NCBI RefSeq assembly: GCF_006483455.1
Contig: NZ_PPPU01000016.1
Span: 124,001 to 188,000 of the forward strand
Direction of reading: 5' to 3'
DNA from: Methylomonas koyamae
GTDB taxonomy: Bacteria > Pseudomonadota > Gammaproteobacteria > Methylococcales > Methylomonadaceae
Length of the DNA: 64,000 nucleotides
The notes beneath the pieces are model-generated. The model saw only the letters and a program-made list of their open reading frames with translations. It did not search any database and was not told the DNA's origin. Positions 54,201-63,186 of this stretch are shown here, in pieces (positions within the stretch are counted from its first letter, which is position 1; every line of letters starts with the position of its first letter). The translations under genes were made by a program, and so were the position numbers.

Positions 54201-54346
54201 GAAAAGAACACCACGGCATGCGCTGCAGACATGCAGATCGTGCTCAAAGCCAAGGCGAATAGCAGCGAGGGCGCGTCTAGGGTGGCAGTTGATTTTGCCG
54301 GCCGCGGCTTGTCGGGCGGCAACTGCTTTAACGGGTTTTTGATCAT
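51275..54346 (-). CDS. Large di-haem cytochrome c peroxidase-like protein with a carbohydrate-binding-like N-terminus and an inserted DNRLRE-type module
   Basis: 1023 residues. A signal peptide ([17 protein letters not shown]) is followed by a beta-rich galactose-binding-like domain (~45-215; FFSDDFERT ... LDDVSLETT). The peroxidase part has haem motifs CASCH (near 280) and CNACH (near 785), [28 protein letters not shown], and the family segment [33 protein letters not shown]. Between FGPRDVAAG and [13 protein letters not shown], about 190 residues are inserted that read as a DNRLRE/disaggregatase-like beta module (RFDNLFG ... [10 protein letters not shown] ... [10 protein letters not shown]). 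Periplasmic or surface oxidoreductase; substrate unknown. Confidence 0.88.
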   Translation of the reverse strand: [1023 protein letters not shown]

Positions 54347-54882
54347 CTCGTTCTCAAGTCAATTTAAACAATACAAGATGAGCAGCTCGTCGATTGTCTG
54401 CTCGACGAAAGTATCAGCAATCTATATGCCGGCTATAGATATTCGGTTATCAGTTAAAGACTTGGCAAGCCATTGGTAGACTTTATTTTTTTAGGGTTGT
54501 AAACGAAACCGACATGTCCTGTCGGCAGGATAACTTTCTAAGAATTGCCTATGGAGCCAGTTAGCACTCAATGAATACCCTGCGCCGCTTTGGACGGTTT
54601 CCGGACGGGCAAACACCGCCAACCAGTCCAAGACGGTGAAGGTTATGAAATGGGCTTTGTCGGCTTAGCTGGTAAGGTAGCGGCTTCTTCCCATGATTTA
54701 CTTGTTGCATTGAATAAAGCACGCCTAGTCATCAAACCAATTTATCTGGTATGGTTGTCGGCGAAAGCCTACAAGCGCCCCAGTCAAATCGGTTAGCCGC
54801 AGCGCTTTCACATAACCATAACGTGGCGGCGACCATTGCACGCCACGAATCCAGAATCATCCGTCAAAAACCGAGGCTTATC
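54347..54882. other. Divergent intergenic region between the peroxidase and mscL
   Basis: 536 bp with lower GC. It should contain both promoters. A TCCTG/CAGGA inverted repeat lies near 54515. An open frame at 54590-54796 has no family features, and I do not call it. Confidence 0.5.
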
Positions 54883-55338
54883 GTGAAAACATTAGAAGAA
54901 TTCAAAAAATTTATCTTGAAAGGCAACGTGGTTGATTTATCGACCGGTGTGATTATCGGTGCCGCATTTACCGGCATCGTGACGGCGTTTACCAAAGGTA
55001 TCGTCGAGCCTATCCTGGCATTGGCCGGCGGCGGCCCGCAACCGAAATTGACGATTCCGATTATGGAAAAAATGGTGGAAGTGACCGAAAAAAATGCCGC
55101 CGGAGAAAGTGTCACCCATATGGTCAACAAATTGATCGAGTTGGATCTGGGCGGGATTATCGGCGCTGTTGTCAGTTTCCTGATCACCGCGGCGGTGGTA
55201 TTTTTCGTGATCGTTAAACCGATGAACAAATTGGTGGAAATGTCCAATCGCAACGCACCCGCAGAACCGACTCCGGAACCGGTCATTCCCGAAGACGTTA
55301 AATTGCTGACCGAAATCCGCGATTTGCTGAAAAAATAA
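54883..55338 (+). CDS. mscL: Large-conductance mechanosensitive channel
   Basis: 151 residues from a GTG at 54883 with GAGG 8 bases ahead; the open frame extends upstream but the family starts here (MKTLEEFKKFILKGNVVDLSTGVIIGAAF). First helix about 15-40, a periplasmic loop with PKLTIPIM, second helix LGGIIGAVVSFLITAAVVFFVIV (about 85-110), then a C-terminal helix EDVKLLTEIRDLLKK. Forms a pentameric emergency valve in the inner membrane for osmotic down-shock. Confidence 0.96.
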   Translation: MKTLEEFKKFILKGNVVDLSTGVIIGAAFTGIVTAFTKGIVEPILALAGGGPQPKLTIPIMEKMVEVTEKNAAGESVTHMVNKLIELDLGGIIGAVVSFLITAAVVFFVIVKPMNKLVEMSNRNAPAEPTPEPVIPEDVKLLTEIRDLLKK

Positions 55339-55394
55339 ACCCGGCCCTACGGAAGGGGTTAACCACGCAACCCCTTCCCCTCTAAACCTTGTAG

Positions 55395-55420
55395 GTCGGG
55401 TTAGCCTAGCGTAATCCGAC
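55395..55420. repeat. Short palindromic REP-like sequence
   Basis: GTCGGGTTAGC...GTAATCCGAC, an imperfect 26-bp palindrome 57 bases after mscL. The form TCGGGTTAgc...TAACCCGA is a typical dispersed extragenic repeat. It could also fold as a stop for the mscL transcript. Confidence 0.5.
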
Positions 55421-55621
55421 GACTCTCCGCACCCAGTCTGGTCGCGCCCGCCGACCATCAACTCAAGGCATACGGTTGCCTCGCCCCTCTGAACCGTTTC
55501 CGGGTTCAAACCGATCTTACCGACGATTTAACCGAACGAACCTTGGCGGAAAAGGATTGCGCAGTTCACATCGCGGCCGGGAGGAGTAGAATTAGGCCGC
55601 CCAGGAACGGAGGATAGAACT

Positions 55622-56218
55622 ATGGCACTTGCCGAAAAGTTAAAGTTGAGCTGCGCCGAGTATCTGCAAGGCGAAGAGGCCGCGGCGGTAAAACACGAAT
55701 ATTTGGATGGCGAGGTCTGGGCCATGGTCGGCGCCAGCGATGCGCATGTTTCCATTGCTATGAACCTGGCCTTCCTATTGAAACAAGCGCTGAAACAGTC
55801 GCCTTGCCGGACTTATATTTCCGACATGAAAGTCAACGTCGCCGCGGCCAACGCCTTCTTTTACCCGGACGTACTGGTGAGTTGCAATCCCAAAGACCGG
55901 GACAACCGTTTGTTCAAACAACACCCGGTATTCATCGCCGAGGTATTGTCGCCCTCCACCGAAGCTTTCGACCGCGGCGCCAAGTTTGCCGCTTACCGCC
56001 AACTCGACAGCCTGCAGAGCTATTGGTTGATCGACAGCCGGACTCAGGCCATCGATTGCTTCAGGCGCACCGCAGACAACGCCTGGCTGTTGCACAGCCA
56101 TACCGGACCTGGCGATAAACTGGCAATTCCAGAGCTGAATTTGGAACTGGATTTTGCCGAAATATACGCCGACGTCGCGCTGGATTCCGAGCCGCCGCTG
56201 ACGGCAACCCTCGGTTAA
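55622..56218 (+). CDS. Uma2 family putative endonuclease
   Basis: 198 residues. The Uma2 pattern is present: KHEYLDGEVWAMVGASDAH, then the PD-(D/E)xK-type core FYPDVLVSC ... PVFIAEVLSPSTEAFDRGAKFAAYRQLDSLQSYWLIDS. These nuclease-fold proteins are common in cyanobacteria and other bacteria, often mobile, with unclear roles. No partner gene beside it. Confidence 0.9.
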   Translation: MALAEKLKLSCAEYLQGEEAAAVKHEYLDGEVWAMVGASDAHVSIAMNLAFLLKQALKQSPCRTYISDMKVNVAAANAFFYPDVLVSCNPKDRDNRLFKQHPVFIAEVLSPSTEAFDRGAKFAAYRQLDSLQSYWLIDSRTQAIDCFRRTADNAWLLHSHTGPGDKLAIPELNLELDFAEIYADVALDSEPPLTATLG

Positions 56219-56238
56219 GCCGCTAAGCCAAGCCCGCC

Positions 56239-56961
56239 CTACCCCGCAAACACCGACAACACCTGCAAAAAACTGTCCTCCAATTCCGCCTGCAAATGCA
56301 ATCTCTCGCCGGTCGCCGGATGCGTAAAAACCATCTCGGTCGCGGCCAGCATCAAACGGCCCTGGCCGAAACGTTCCGCAAAATAACGGTTATGGCGGCC
56401 GCGGCCGTGATTGGCGTCGCCGATGATGGGGTGGCTGATGTGCTTCATGTGCCGGCGCAATTGATGTTTGCGGCCGGTTTCCGGGTAGAGCTCGACCAGG
56501 CTATAGCGGCTGGTGGCGTGGCCTTCGATGGCGACCGGAATTTCCGTTGTCGCCAGCCGCCGGTAACGGGTGCGGGCCTCGCGTTCCGCTTGCGGCTCGC
56601 CTTTCAGCCGGCGGTCTTCCGGTTCGTCGCGTAACGGATGGTCGATCAGGCCTTGTTCCGGCGTCCAGCCGCGGACCATGGCTTGGTAGGTTTTGCACAC
56701 GTCGCCGGCCATCAGCGCTTTGCCCAGGCTACTGGCGGTTTGCGGGTCGCGGGCGAACACCAGCAGACCGGAAGTGGGTCGGTCCAGCCGGTGCACCGGG
56801 TAGACGTGTTCGCCGCCGTTCAAGGCCCGGGCGTATTGCAGGGCAAATTCGGTTTCGTGCTTGTCGATCGGGCTGCGGTGCACCAGCAAGCCGGCCGGCT
56901 TGTGCACCGCCAGCAACCACGCGTCGCGGTAAATTTCGATGAGAGGATTGTTTAACCGCAC
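56239..56961 (-). CDS. truC: tRNA pseudouridine synthase, TruC-like (RluA family)
   Basis: About 240 residues from a GTG at 56961; the open frame extends into the next gene, so a start after 56994 is required. Catalytic motif HRLDRPTSGLLVFAR (aspartate in HRLD), with GRKHQLRRHMKHISHPIIGDANHGRGRHN following. The short form without an S4 domain and the sequence match TruC, which makes pseudouridine 65 in tRNA. It lies 32 bases after the LeuA/CimA-like gene. Confidence 0.9.
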   Translation of the reverse strand: MRLNNPLIEIYRDAWLLAVHKPAGLLVHRSPIDKHETEFALQYARALNGGEHVYPVHRLDRPTSGLLVFARDPQTASSLGKALMAGDVCKTYQAMVRGWTPEQGLIDHPLRDEPEDRRLKGEPQAEREARTRYRRLATTEIPVAIEGHATSRYSLVELYPETGRKHQLRRHMKHISHPIIGDANHGRGRHNRYFAERFGQGRLMLAATEMVFTHPATGERLHLQAELEDSFLQVLSVFAG

Positions 56962-56993
56962 GGAACGAGCCGGCCGGATACGCGAAGCGAAGC

Positions 56994-58541
56994 CTACGCC
57001 TTTGGGCTGGCAGCCATCTCGTGCAATTGAATGTTGATCAATTTGATCGTCGCCAAAATGCCGGCAAACACTTGGTTGACGTGGACGCCGCGGGTCTTGC
57101 GCAACTCGCTGCCGCAATCCCAGGTGATTACGCACTCGGTCAGCGCGCTGGTATGGCCGCCTTTCGGGATGCGGATTTCGTAATCGGCCAGTGTCGGCAG
57201 CCGGTAATCGTACTTTTCCAGCACTTTGCCGATGGCATCGATAAAGGCGTCGAAGCCGCCGCTACCGGCGCCGGTAGCCTGATGTTTTTCGCCTTTGACG
57301 TCCACCCGCAAGCTGACGGTAGACGGCAAGTCCAAGCCGCTATTGATCGCGCAAGCCAGTAATTTGATGTGTTGGTAACTCTTGCTTTCCAGCACGTCGG
57401 CGATGATGAACGGTAGATCGTCAGTGGTGATGGTCTGCTTGGAATCGCCGATGCTGACGATGCGCGCCAGCACTTTTTTCTGGTCTTCTTCGGATAAATC
57501 CAGTTCGAGCTGTTCCAGATTTTTCTTCAACGAAGCCTTGCCGCTCATCTTGCCCAGCGCGTAACTGCGGATGCGGGAAAAGCGTTCCGGACCGAGTTTG
57601 GTTTTGTACAAACCGCCCTTCTGGTCGCCGTCGGCGTGGATGCCGGCGGTCTGGGTAAAAACGTCGGCGCCGACGATGGGTGCGTTCGCCGCGACCCGCT
57701 TGCCGGAAAAGTTTTCCACCATGTCGCTGATCCGCACCAGATGGCTTTCGTCGATAGCCAACTCCAGTCCCATCTTGTCGCGCAACACCACGGCCACTTC
57801 CGCCAGCGAAGCGTTACCGGCCCGTTCTCCCAGACAATTGACAGTGCAGTGCACCGCGCTGATCCCGGCCCGAACCGCCGCCATCACGTTGGCGGTCGCC
57901 AAGCCGTAATCGTTGTGCGGATGGAAATCGAATTGCACTTCCGGATAACGTTGGCACATGTCGCTGAAGCTGGCGTACACCTCGTCCGGCGCCATCACGC
58001 CCAAGGTGTCCGGCAACATGAAATGGCTGACCGGGCTTTGCCGCAGCCGATCCATCAAACCGTAGACGTAATCCGGGCTGTTCTTGTAACCGTTGGACCA
58101 ATCCTCCAGATAGACGTTGACCTTCAAACCTTGCTCATGGGCATAGCCGATGGTTTGCAACACATCGGCGCTGTGCTGGTCCAGAGTCTTGCCGAGCTGC
58201 TCGCGGCAATGTTTCTCGCTGCCCTTCGCCAATAGATTGATGACTTGGCCGCCGGTGGATTTGATCCAATCCACGCTGCGGGTATGGTCGACAAAACCCA
58301 GCACTTCGACGCGCTCGGCAAAACCTTCCTGCCGCGCCCATTGGTTGATCAGCGTCACCGCTTCCTTCTCGCCTTCCGACACTCTGGCCGACGCCACCTC
58401 GATCCGGTCGACGCGCAGGTTTTGCAACAAGGCTTTGGCAATGCTGACTTTCTCCATCGGCGTGAAGGCCACGCCCTGGGTTTGCTCGCCGTCGCGCAGC
58501 GTCGTATCCATCAATTGAATGTGTCTGGCCGATGTAGACAT
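56994..58541 (-). CDS. 2-isopropylmalate synthase / citramalate synthase family enzyme
   Basis: 515 residues. A TIM barrel starts QLMDTTLRDGEQTQGVAF with the metal-binding aspartate, and has HPHNDYGLATANVMAAVRAG and VNCLGERAGNASLAEV. A C-terminal LeuA-like allosteric domain (~385-510) has SGLDLPSTVSLRVDV and GGFDAFIDAI, ending with the regulatory-domain segment. It condenses acetyl-CoA with a 2-keto acid. Whether the substrate is 2-ketoisovalerate (leucine) or pyruvate (citramalate, isoleucine) is not decided. leuB is 6 kb away on the same strand. Confidence 0.87.
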   Translation of the reverse strand: MSTSARHIQLMDTTLRDGEQTQGVAFTPMEKVSIAKALLQNLRVDRIEVASARVSEGEKEAVTLINQWARQEGFAERVEVLGFVDHTRSVDWIKSTGGQVINLLAKGSEKHCREQLGKTLDQHSADVLQTIGYAHEQGLKVNVYLEDWSNGYKNSPDYVYGLMDRLRQSPVSHFMLPDTLGVMAPDEVYASFSDMCQRYPEVQFDFHPHNDYGLATANVMAAVRAGISAVHCTVNCLGERAGNASLAEVAVVLRDKMGLELAIDESHLVRISDMVENFSGKRVAANAPIVGADVFTQTAGIHADGDQKGGLYKTKLGPERFSRIRSYALGKMSGKASLKKNLEQLELDLSEEDQKKVLARIVSIGDSKQTITTDDLPFIIADVLESKSYQHIKLLACAINSGLDLPSTVSLRVDVKGEKHQATGAGSGGFDAFIDAIGKVLEKYDYRLPTLADYEIRIPKGGHTSALTECVITWDCGSELRKTRGVHVNQVFAGILATIKLINIQLHEMAASPKA

Positions 58542-58674
58542 GGTTTTCGTCGGTGTTGGTCGAGGTATTGCGCCGGGCGGCGAAACGCAATTGCGCGCCT
58601 ATCGCCGCCGGGCTTGACCGGTTATTGTCCCTCAACCGGCACCCGCTTTGCAATTTGCGGCCTGCACCCGGCCG

Positions 58675-60180
58675 TCAACGCCGGGTATAACGATGCTTGA
58701 CGCCGACCGGAAAATACTCGGCATCGCCGAAGCCGTGCAGCGTGATCTGTGGCAACTGGCGCTCGGCCGGCGTGTAATGGGCGAACTCGCTGTTCAAGCG
58801 CAGCAATTGAGCTTTGACCGATTCGGCGATGGCCGGCACCATCTCCGCCGCCGGCTCGACGCCGGGCAACAGTTCCACCGCAATCTGCAGTTCCCTGTCG
58901 CCGTCGGCGGTTTCACGGGTCTGCAACACGAACTTGCCGCTGGCCCAGGCCGCGATCTGCGGTTGCTCCAAACCAACCGTCACGTTCTCCGGATAAATAT
59001 TGGCGCCGTAATACGACACCGTGAAATCGGCCCGGCCGAACACGAACACGAACGGCAACTCCCGCGGCCGAAAGTCGACCGGTAAGCCCAGATCGATATG
59101 CGATGTTACGCCGTATCGGCTTAAAAAATCCCGCATCTCCGCAAACGCGACCAAACCGCCCTTGTCGGCGATGTGGTAGCGCAGCAGCGGTACGCTGGAT
59201 GCGCCGGATACCACCAGGGTACCGTCGTGCAATTCGAAAAAGCGGCTGGCCGGATCGTATTGCACCAGGGTCGGTAGGCGCGACTCGCCGAACAAGGCCC
59301 GCGCCGCATCCGGCCGGTCGGCCAGCCAACGCCGGATCGCAATGCTGTAAGGGGTTTCGTTACCCAGCACGCCGCCGTCGGCGGTGCCGTACAACGACGC
59401 ACTGTCGGAGCAAATATCTGCAGAGCTGGTGCGCCGGGCCAGCAAGCTGCGCCATTCCTCGCTGAACACTTCGCCGGCGAATACCAGCTTGGGCCGGTAC
59501 TTTGCCCAATCCATGCCTTCGGCAAGGCCGGCGTCGATCACGTCCTTGACGAACGGCGGATAGCCCAGCAACACGGTTTGTTCGAAGTGCGGCGCCAATT
59601 CGCGCACCACCCGCAGAATCTCAGCCTTGTTGTTGCCTGGCGTCGCCACCATCAGCGGATAGCCCTTGCGCGCCAGCTGCCAGCAGCAGGAGGTGGTAAA
59701 GATGCCGCCGACCCAATTGCCCAAGGCAAAACACACCACCGCCAAAGTGCTACGCCGATCAGCTTGAAAGCTGTCGGCAAACACTTGCTCGAAACGCAGC
59801 GCTACCTCCAATTCGTCGGCGGCGGCGCGCGGCCAGAAGGTCGGCTTGCCGGTGGAACCGGACGACACCGCCACCCGGTCCGCGCCGCGCAAGCTGCCGC
59901 CGAAGCAGCGTTGCGGCAACGGATAGGCCTGCATGTAATCGGCCTTGCCCATCAACGGCAGATTGTTGAACGCCGCATAATCGTTGATCTGTGCCGGATC
60001 GACTTGGCGTGCGGCCAGAAAATCACGGTAGGCCGGCACCTCGGCGGCGCAGCGTTTGAACAGCTGTAAATATTTGTGCCGGGCATCCAGCGCGGCGTTC
60101 TCGGCCAGCAAACGATCGAGCGGCGTATTGACGAATCGATCGAACGCTTCGGCGGCCGGCGGCAACGGAAAATCGGACAT
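58675..60180 (-). CDS. PaaK-like adenylate-forming CoA ligase
   Basis: 501 residues from the ATG at 60180. The AMP-binding motif is VAVSSGSTGKPTFWPR (about 110-125), with YGTADGGVLGNETPYSI later and a C-terminal domain with VFGRADFTVSYYGANIYPENV, all as in phenylacetate-CoA-ligase-type enzymes. It would activate a carboxylic acid; the acid is unknown. Divergent from the MDR dehydrogenase. No phenylacetate pathway genes nearby. Confidence 0.8.
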   Translation of the reverse strand: MSDFPLPPAAEAFDRFVNTPLDRLLAENAALDARHKYLQLFKRCAAEVPAYRDFLAARQVDPAQINDYAAFNNLPLMGKADYMQAYPLPQRCFGGSLRGADRVAVSSGSTGKPTFWPRAAADELEVALRFEQVFADSFQADRRSTLAVVCFALGNWVGGIFTTSCCWQLARKGYPLMVATPGNNKAEILRVVRELAPHFEQTVLLGYPPFVKDVIDAGLAEGMDWAKYRPKLVFAGEVFSEEWRSLLARRTSSADICSDSASLYGTADGGVLGNETPYSIAIRRWLADRPDAARALFGESRLPTLVQYDPASRFFELHDGTLVVSGASSVPLLRYHIADKGGLVAFAEMRDFLSRYGVTSHIDLGLPVDFRPRELPFVFVFGRADFTVSYYGANIYPENVTVGLEQPQIAAWASGKFVLQTRETADGDRELQIAVELLPGVEPAAEMVPAIAESVKAQLLRLNSEFAHYTPAERQLPQITLHGFGDAEYFPVGVKHRYTRR

Positions 60181-60285
60181 GGCAATCCCCACGGAAAAAG
60201 TCGAAGCCAGATTGTAGCGCCATCGCGACTCTCCCCGACCGGCATTTGCGCGATAATCGGCTTTTCCCCGTCCGGCGTAGCGATC

Positions 60286-61245
60286 ATGCAAGCACTGGTT
60301 TTATCCGACACCTTAGCCTACCGTACCGACTTTGCCGAGCCGGTGCCGGCAACGGACGCCGCCTTGATCGAACTGCGTCTGGCCGGCATCTGCGCCACCG
60401 ATCTGGAATTGGCGCAAGGTTATGCCGACTTCCGCGGCATTCCCGGCCACGAATTCGTCGGCCGCGTGGTGGCAGTCGGCAACCCGCAACACGACGCTTG
60501 GCTGCAACAGCGGGTGGTCGGCAGCATCAACATCGGTTGCCAGACCTGCCCGGAATGCCTGCAACACGGCCCGGAACATTGCCCGAACCGGCGCGTGCTG
60601 GGCATCCGCGGTCAACATGGCGCCTTCGCCGATTATCTGACCCTACCGATTCGCAACCTGCAACGCATTCCCGACGCGGTGCCGGATCGGGCGGCGGTAT
60701 TTGTCGAACCGCTGGCGGCGGCCTTGCGCGTAGCCGAGCAGCTGGCGCAGCGGCCGGCCGGCGTAATCGCCGTGGTCGGTCCGGGCCGGCTCGGCCTGTT
60801 GATCGGCAAAGTGCTGGCCCTGGCCGGCCACGACGTCGTGATGCTGGGGCGAACGTCGACATCGCTGGCGTTAGCGGCGGATTGGGGCTTGCAGACCGGT
60901 CTGGCCGCCGAGTGCCCGGACAACCGTTTCGATTGCGTGGTCGATACCAGCGGCAACGCCGCCGGCTTTACGGCAGCGCTGCGCCTGACCCGACCGCGCG
61001 GCGCGCTGGTATTGAAAAGCACCTTCGCTGCCGGCGCGGCGCTGGATTTAAGCAAAATCGTCGTCGCCGAAATTGCGCTACTCGGCTCGCGCTGCGGACC
61101 GTTCGCTGAGGCGGTGGAATTATTAGCGAAAGGCGCCGTGCCGGTGGAGACCATGATAGACGGCGAATACCCGTTGCGCGACGGCGTCGTCGCGTTCGCC
61201 CATGCCGCCCAGCCCGGAGTCCGCAAAATCCTGCTGCGGCGCTAA
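60286..61245 (+). CDS. Zinc-dependent MDR alcohol dehydrogenase family protein
   Basis: 319 residues. The catalytic zinc region has CATDLELAQGYADFRGIPGHEFVGRV, the structural zinc loop CQTCPECLQHGPEHCPNR supplies four cysteines, and the nucleotide-binding motif is VVGPGRLGLLIGKVLAL. It is slightly shorter than the usual 340-350. Oxidises or reduces an alcohol/aldehyde with NAD(P); substrate unknown. Convergent with the YgjV gene, whose end overlaps by 4 bases. Confidence 0.88.
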   Translation: MQALVLSDTLAYRTDFAEPVPATDAALIELRLAGICATDLELAQGYADFRGIPGHEFVGRVVAVGNPQHDAWLQQRVVGSINIGCQTCPECLQHGPEHCPNRRVLGIRGQHGAFADYLTLPIRNLQRIPDAVPDRAAVFVEPLAAALRVAEQLAQRPAGVIAVVGPGRLGLLIGKVLALAGHDVVMLGRTSTSLALAADWGLQTGLAAECPDNRFDCVVDTSGNAAGFTAALRLTRPRGALVLKSTFAAGAALDLSKIVVAEIALLGSRCGPFAEAVELLAKGAVPVETMIDGEYPLRDGVVAFAHAAQPGVRKILLRR

Positions 61246-61774
61246 ACCGAGTCTTGCCGATATAAACCGATGATGGTCCTGATATTGACCAGCATCGCCA
61301 CGCTCTCGGCCAGCAAGGCCGGCCAAGCCTGCCAATACAGGTCGTTACCGATCCAGGCCAGGCTGCAGGCTAGCAAGGCGATGCGCATGCGCCGGTTGTC
61401 CAGGTAAAACAACGCGACGGTGGTATTGATGGTGGCAAAGCCCGGCGCCAGCGATATCGGCCCCTGCCAGGAGAATGCAGTGAACGCGGCGAAAGCCAAG
61501 GTAAATCCGGCCGCCGTCCAATGTTTGCCGGCCCCGTGGGTGACGTAAGCGGACAACAAGGTGCGCAACGCGGTGCCGGCCATGTTCAAGCCGGCAGTCC
61601 AGGCGTTCAATAAAAAATACTGACCGGCCCAAAACAAGGCCCCAGTCGCCGACCAACGCCGAAACGCCCGGCCGCCCGGCAACCAGTAGGCGCGCCACTC
61701 CAGCACGATGCCGATACTGCCCACCGCATAGGCCAGGCTGTGCAAATCCAGGGTGTCGATCAATGCGGCCAAAG
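61242..61774 (-). CDS. YgjV-family inner membrane protein
   Basis: About 177 residues. Five to six hydrophobic segments (SLAYAVGSIGIVLEWRAYW, WSATGALFWAGQYFLLNAWTAGLNMAG, WTAAGFTLAFAAFTAFSW, RIALLACSLAWIGNDLYWQAWPALLAESVAMLVNI) and the final RTIIGLYR match the YgjV family, membrane proteins of unknown role. The start is uncertain: a TTG at 61774 follows a TTAGGAA; the frame is open to 61952. Confidence 0.75.
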
Positions 61775-61990
61775 GTGGCGGATTCCTAAGTTGTAGATTA
61801 AATGCGACCGCCAGCGTGTCAACGGCCGGCACGCCCGTTGTTCGGACGGGTCCGTTACTGTCATACACGGCTACAGTCCGACAGCGATGATATACGCTAA
61901 TCCGGATCGGGCATACCGTCGGCCCATGAAATGGTCTAATAACCCCGGACACTTCTAAAGGCAGAATTTATACTGTTAGTAGAGGTGATC

Positions 61991-62304
61991 ATGAGTAACG
62001 AAAAAAACATAATCGGCCAAAATATAGCCTGGAATTCAAACAAGATGCCGCCAGACTGGTTCTTGAAAAAGGCTACAGCCAGCAGCAAGCGGCCGATCAT
62101 TTGGGTATATCGCAAAGCGCCCTGGGACGCTGGGTACGAGCGGAACGCAAGCCTTCGGCCAACGAATCTACGCTAAAAAAATCTTGCCTGAATCTGGGGG
62201 ATCATGACGAATTGATCCGATTGCGCCAGGAAAACGAACAACTGCGGATGGAGCGCGAGATATTAAAAAAGGCCGCCGTCTTCTTTGCGAAAGAAGCCGA
62301 ATAA
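61991..62304 (+). pseudogene. IS3-family orfA, frameshifted
   Basis: The start MSNEK and the body EFKQDAARLVLEKGYSQQQAADHLGISQSALGRWV ... ENEQLRMEREILKKAAVFFAKEAE are in different frames. The break is at an A7 run (62001-62007); one more A would restore the frame. Slippage on the A-run could in principle produce some full protein, but with orfB broken the element is dead on its own. Confidence 0.8.
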
Positions 62305-63186
62305 AATACGGATTTATTCAGGCGCAACAGAAGACGTATCCAGTGACCGTGCTCTGTCGAGTCATGCAGGTGAGTACCAGTGCCTATTATGCATGGCTCA
62401 AGGCTCCGCAAGATAACGACAACCAGCGACAAGACCAGAAACTTGCCGAAAAAGTGCGGCAGCTTTTTATCGACAACAAGCAGAGTTTTGGTTCGCGTCG
62501 TTTAGCGGATCGATTGCAGAAACAAGGTTTCGCCGTCGGCCGCTTCAAAACGCGGCGGATCATGCGAGATTTAAAATTGACGGTGCGTTACCCAAACGCT
62601 TTAAAGTCACCACGGACAGCAACCACAGCGAGGCCATATCCCCCAATCGACTGGATCGCCAATTCAAGGTCGCTCAGCCAAATCAAGTGTGGACCACAGA
62701 TATTACCTATGTCTGGACGTTGCAGGGCTGGATGTATGTCGCGGTGGTGATCGATCTGTTCTCCCGCCAAGTGGTGGGATGGGCCATTGATGACCATATA
62801 CCCACAGGGCACAAGTGCGGACCTCGCTCTGTGTCAACGCATTACAAATGGCCTTCTGGCGCCGCAAACCGCCGCCGGGTCTGCTGCATCATTCGGATCG
62901 TGGCAGCCAGTATGCCAGTCGGGAATATCGCCAGCATTTAGCAGTGATGAAGATGGAACAGAGCATGAGCCGAAAAGGCAATTGCTGGGATAATTCGCCG
63001 ACAGAACGCTTTTTCCGTAGCTTGAAACATGAACAGCTAAACTACGAAAAATTCAAAACCCAGGAAGCGGCGAAACTGAGCGTGATCGACTATTTGGCTT
63101 TTTACAACGGTCGTCGATCGCACTCAACATTGGGCTATCAATCCCCGATCGAATTCGAGCGGGACTTTTCGAAAAACGCTGCCTAA
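62305..63186 (+). pseudogene. IS3-family orfB (DDE transposase), frameshifted and interrupted
   Basis: The transposase reads in three pieces: VTVLCRVMQVSTSAYYAWLKAP ... TVRYP; then RFKVTTDSNHSE ... VWTTDITYVWTLQGWMYVAVVIDLFSRQVVGWAIDDH; then RTSLCVNALQMAFW ... HSDRGSQYAS ... NSPTERFFRSLKHEQL ... FYNGRRSHSTLGYQSP. The first break is a missing base in a C-run near 62591. The second is a 17-base insertion near 62799-62815 between CATAT and GCGGACC. The DDE residues (D in TTDITY, D in SDRGSQY, E in PTERFF) are all still encoded. Confidence 0.85.

Noticed and set aside
54590-54796. 68-codon open frame upstream of mscL
   Set aside because: No Shine-Dalgarno, no family resemblance, and it lies in the expected promoter region of mscL.
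49801-58541. A single leucine operon linking leuB with the LeuA/CimA-like gene
   Set aside because: The two are 6 kb apart with a large peroxidase gene, rightward mscL and rightward Uma2 genes between them, so they cannot share one transcript.
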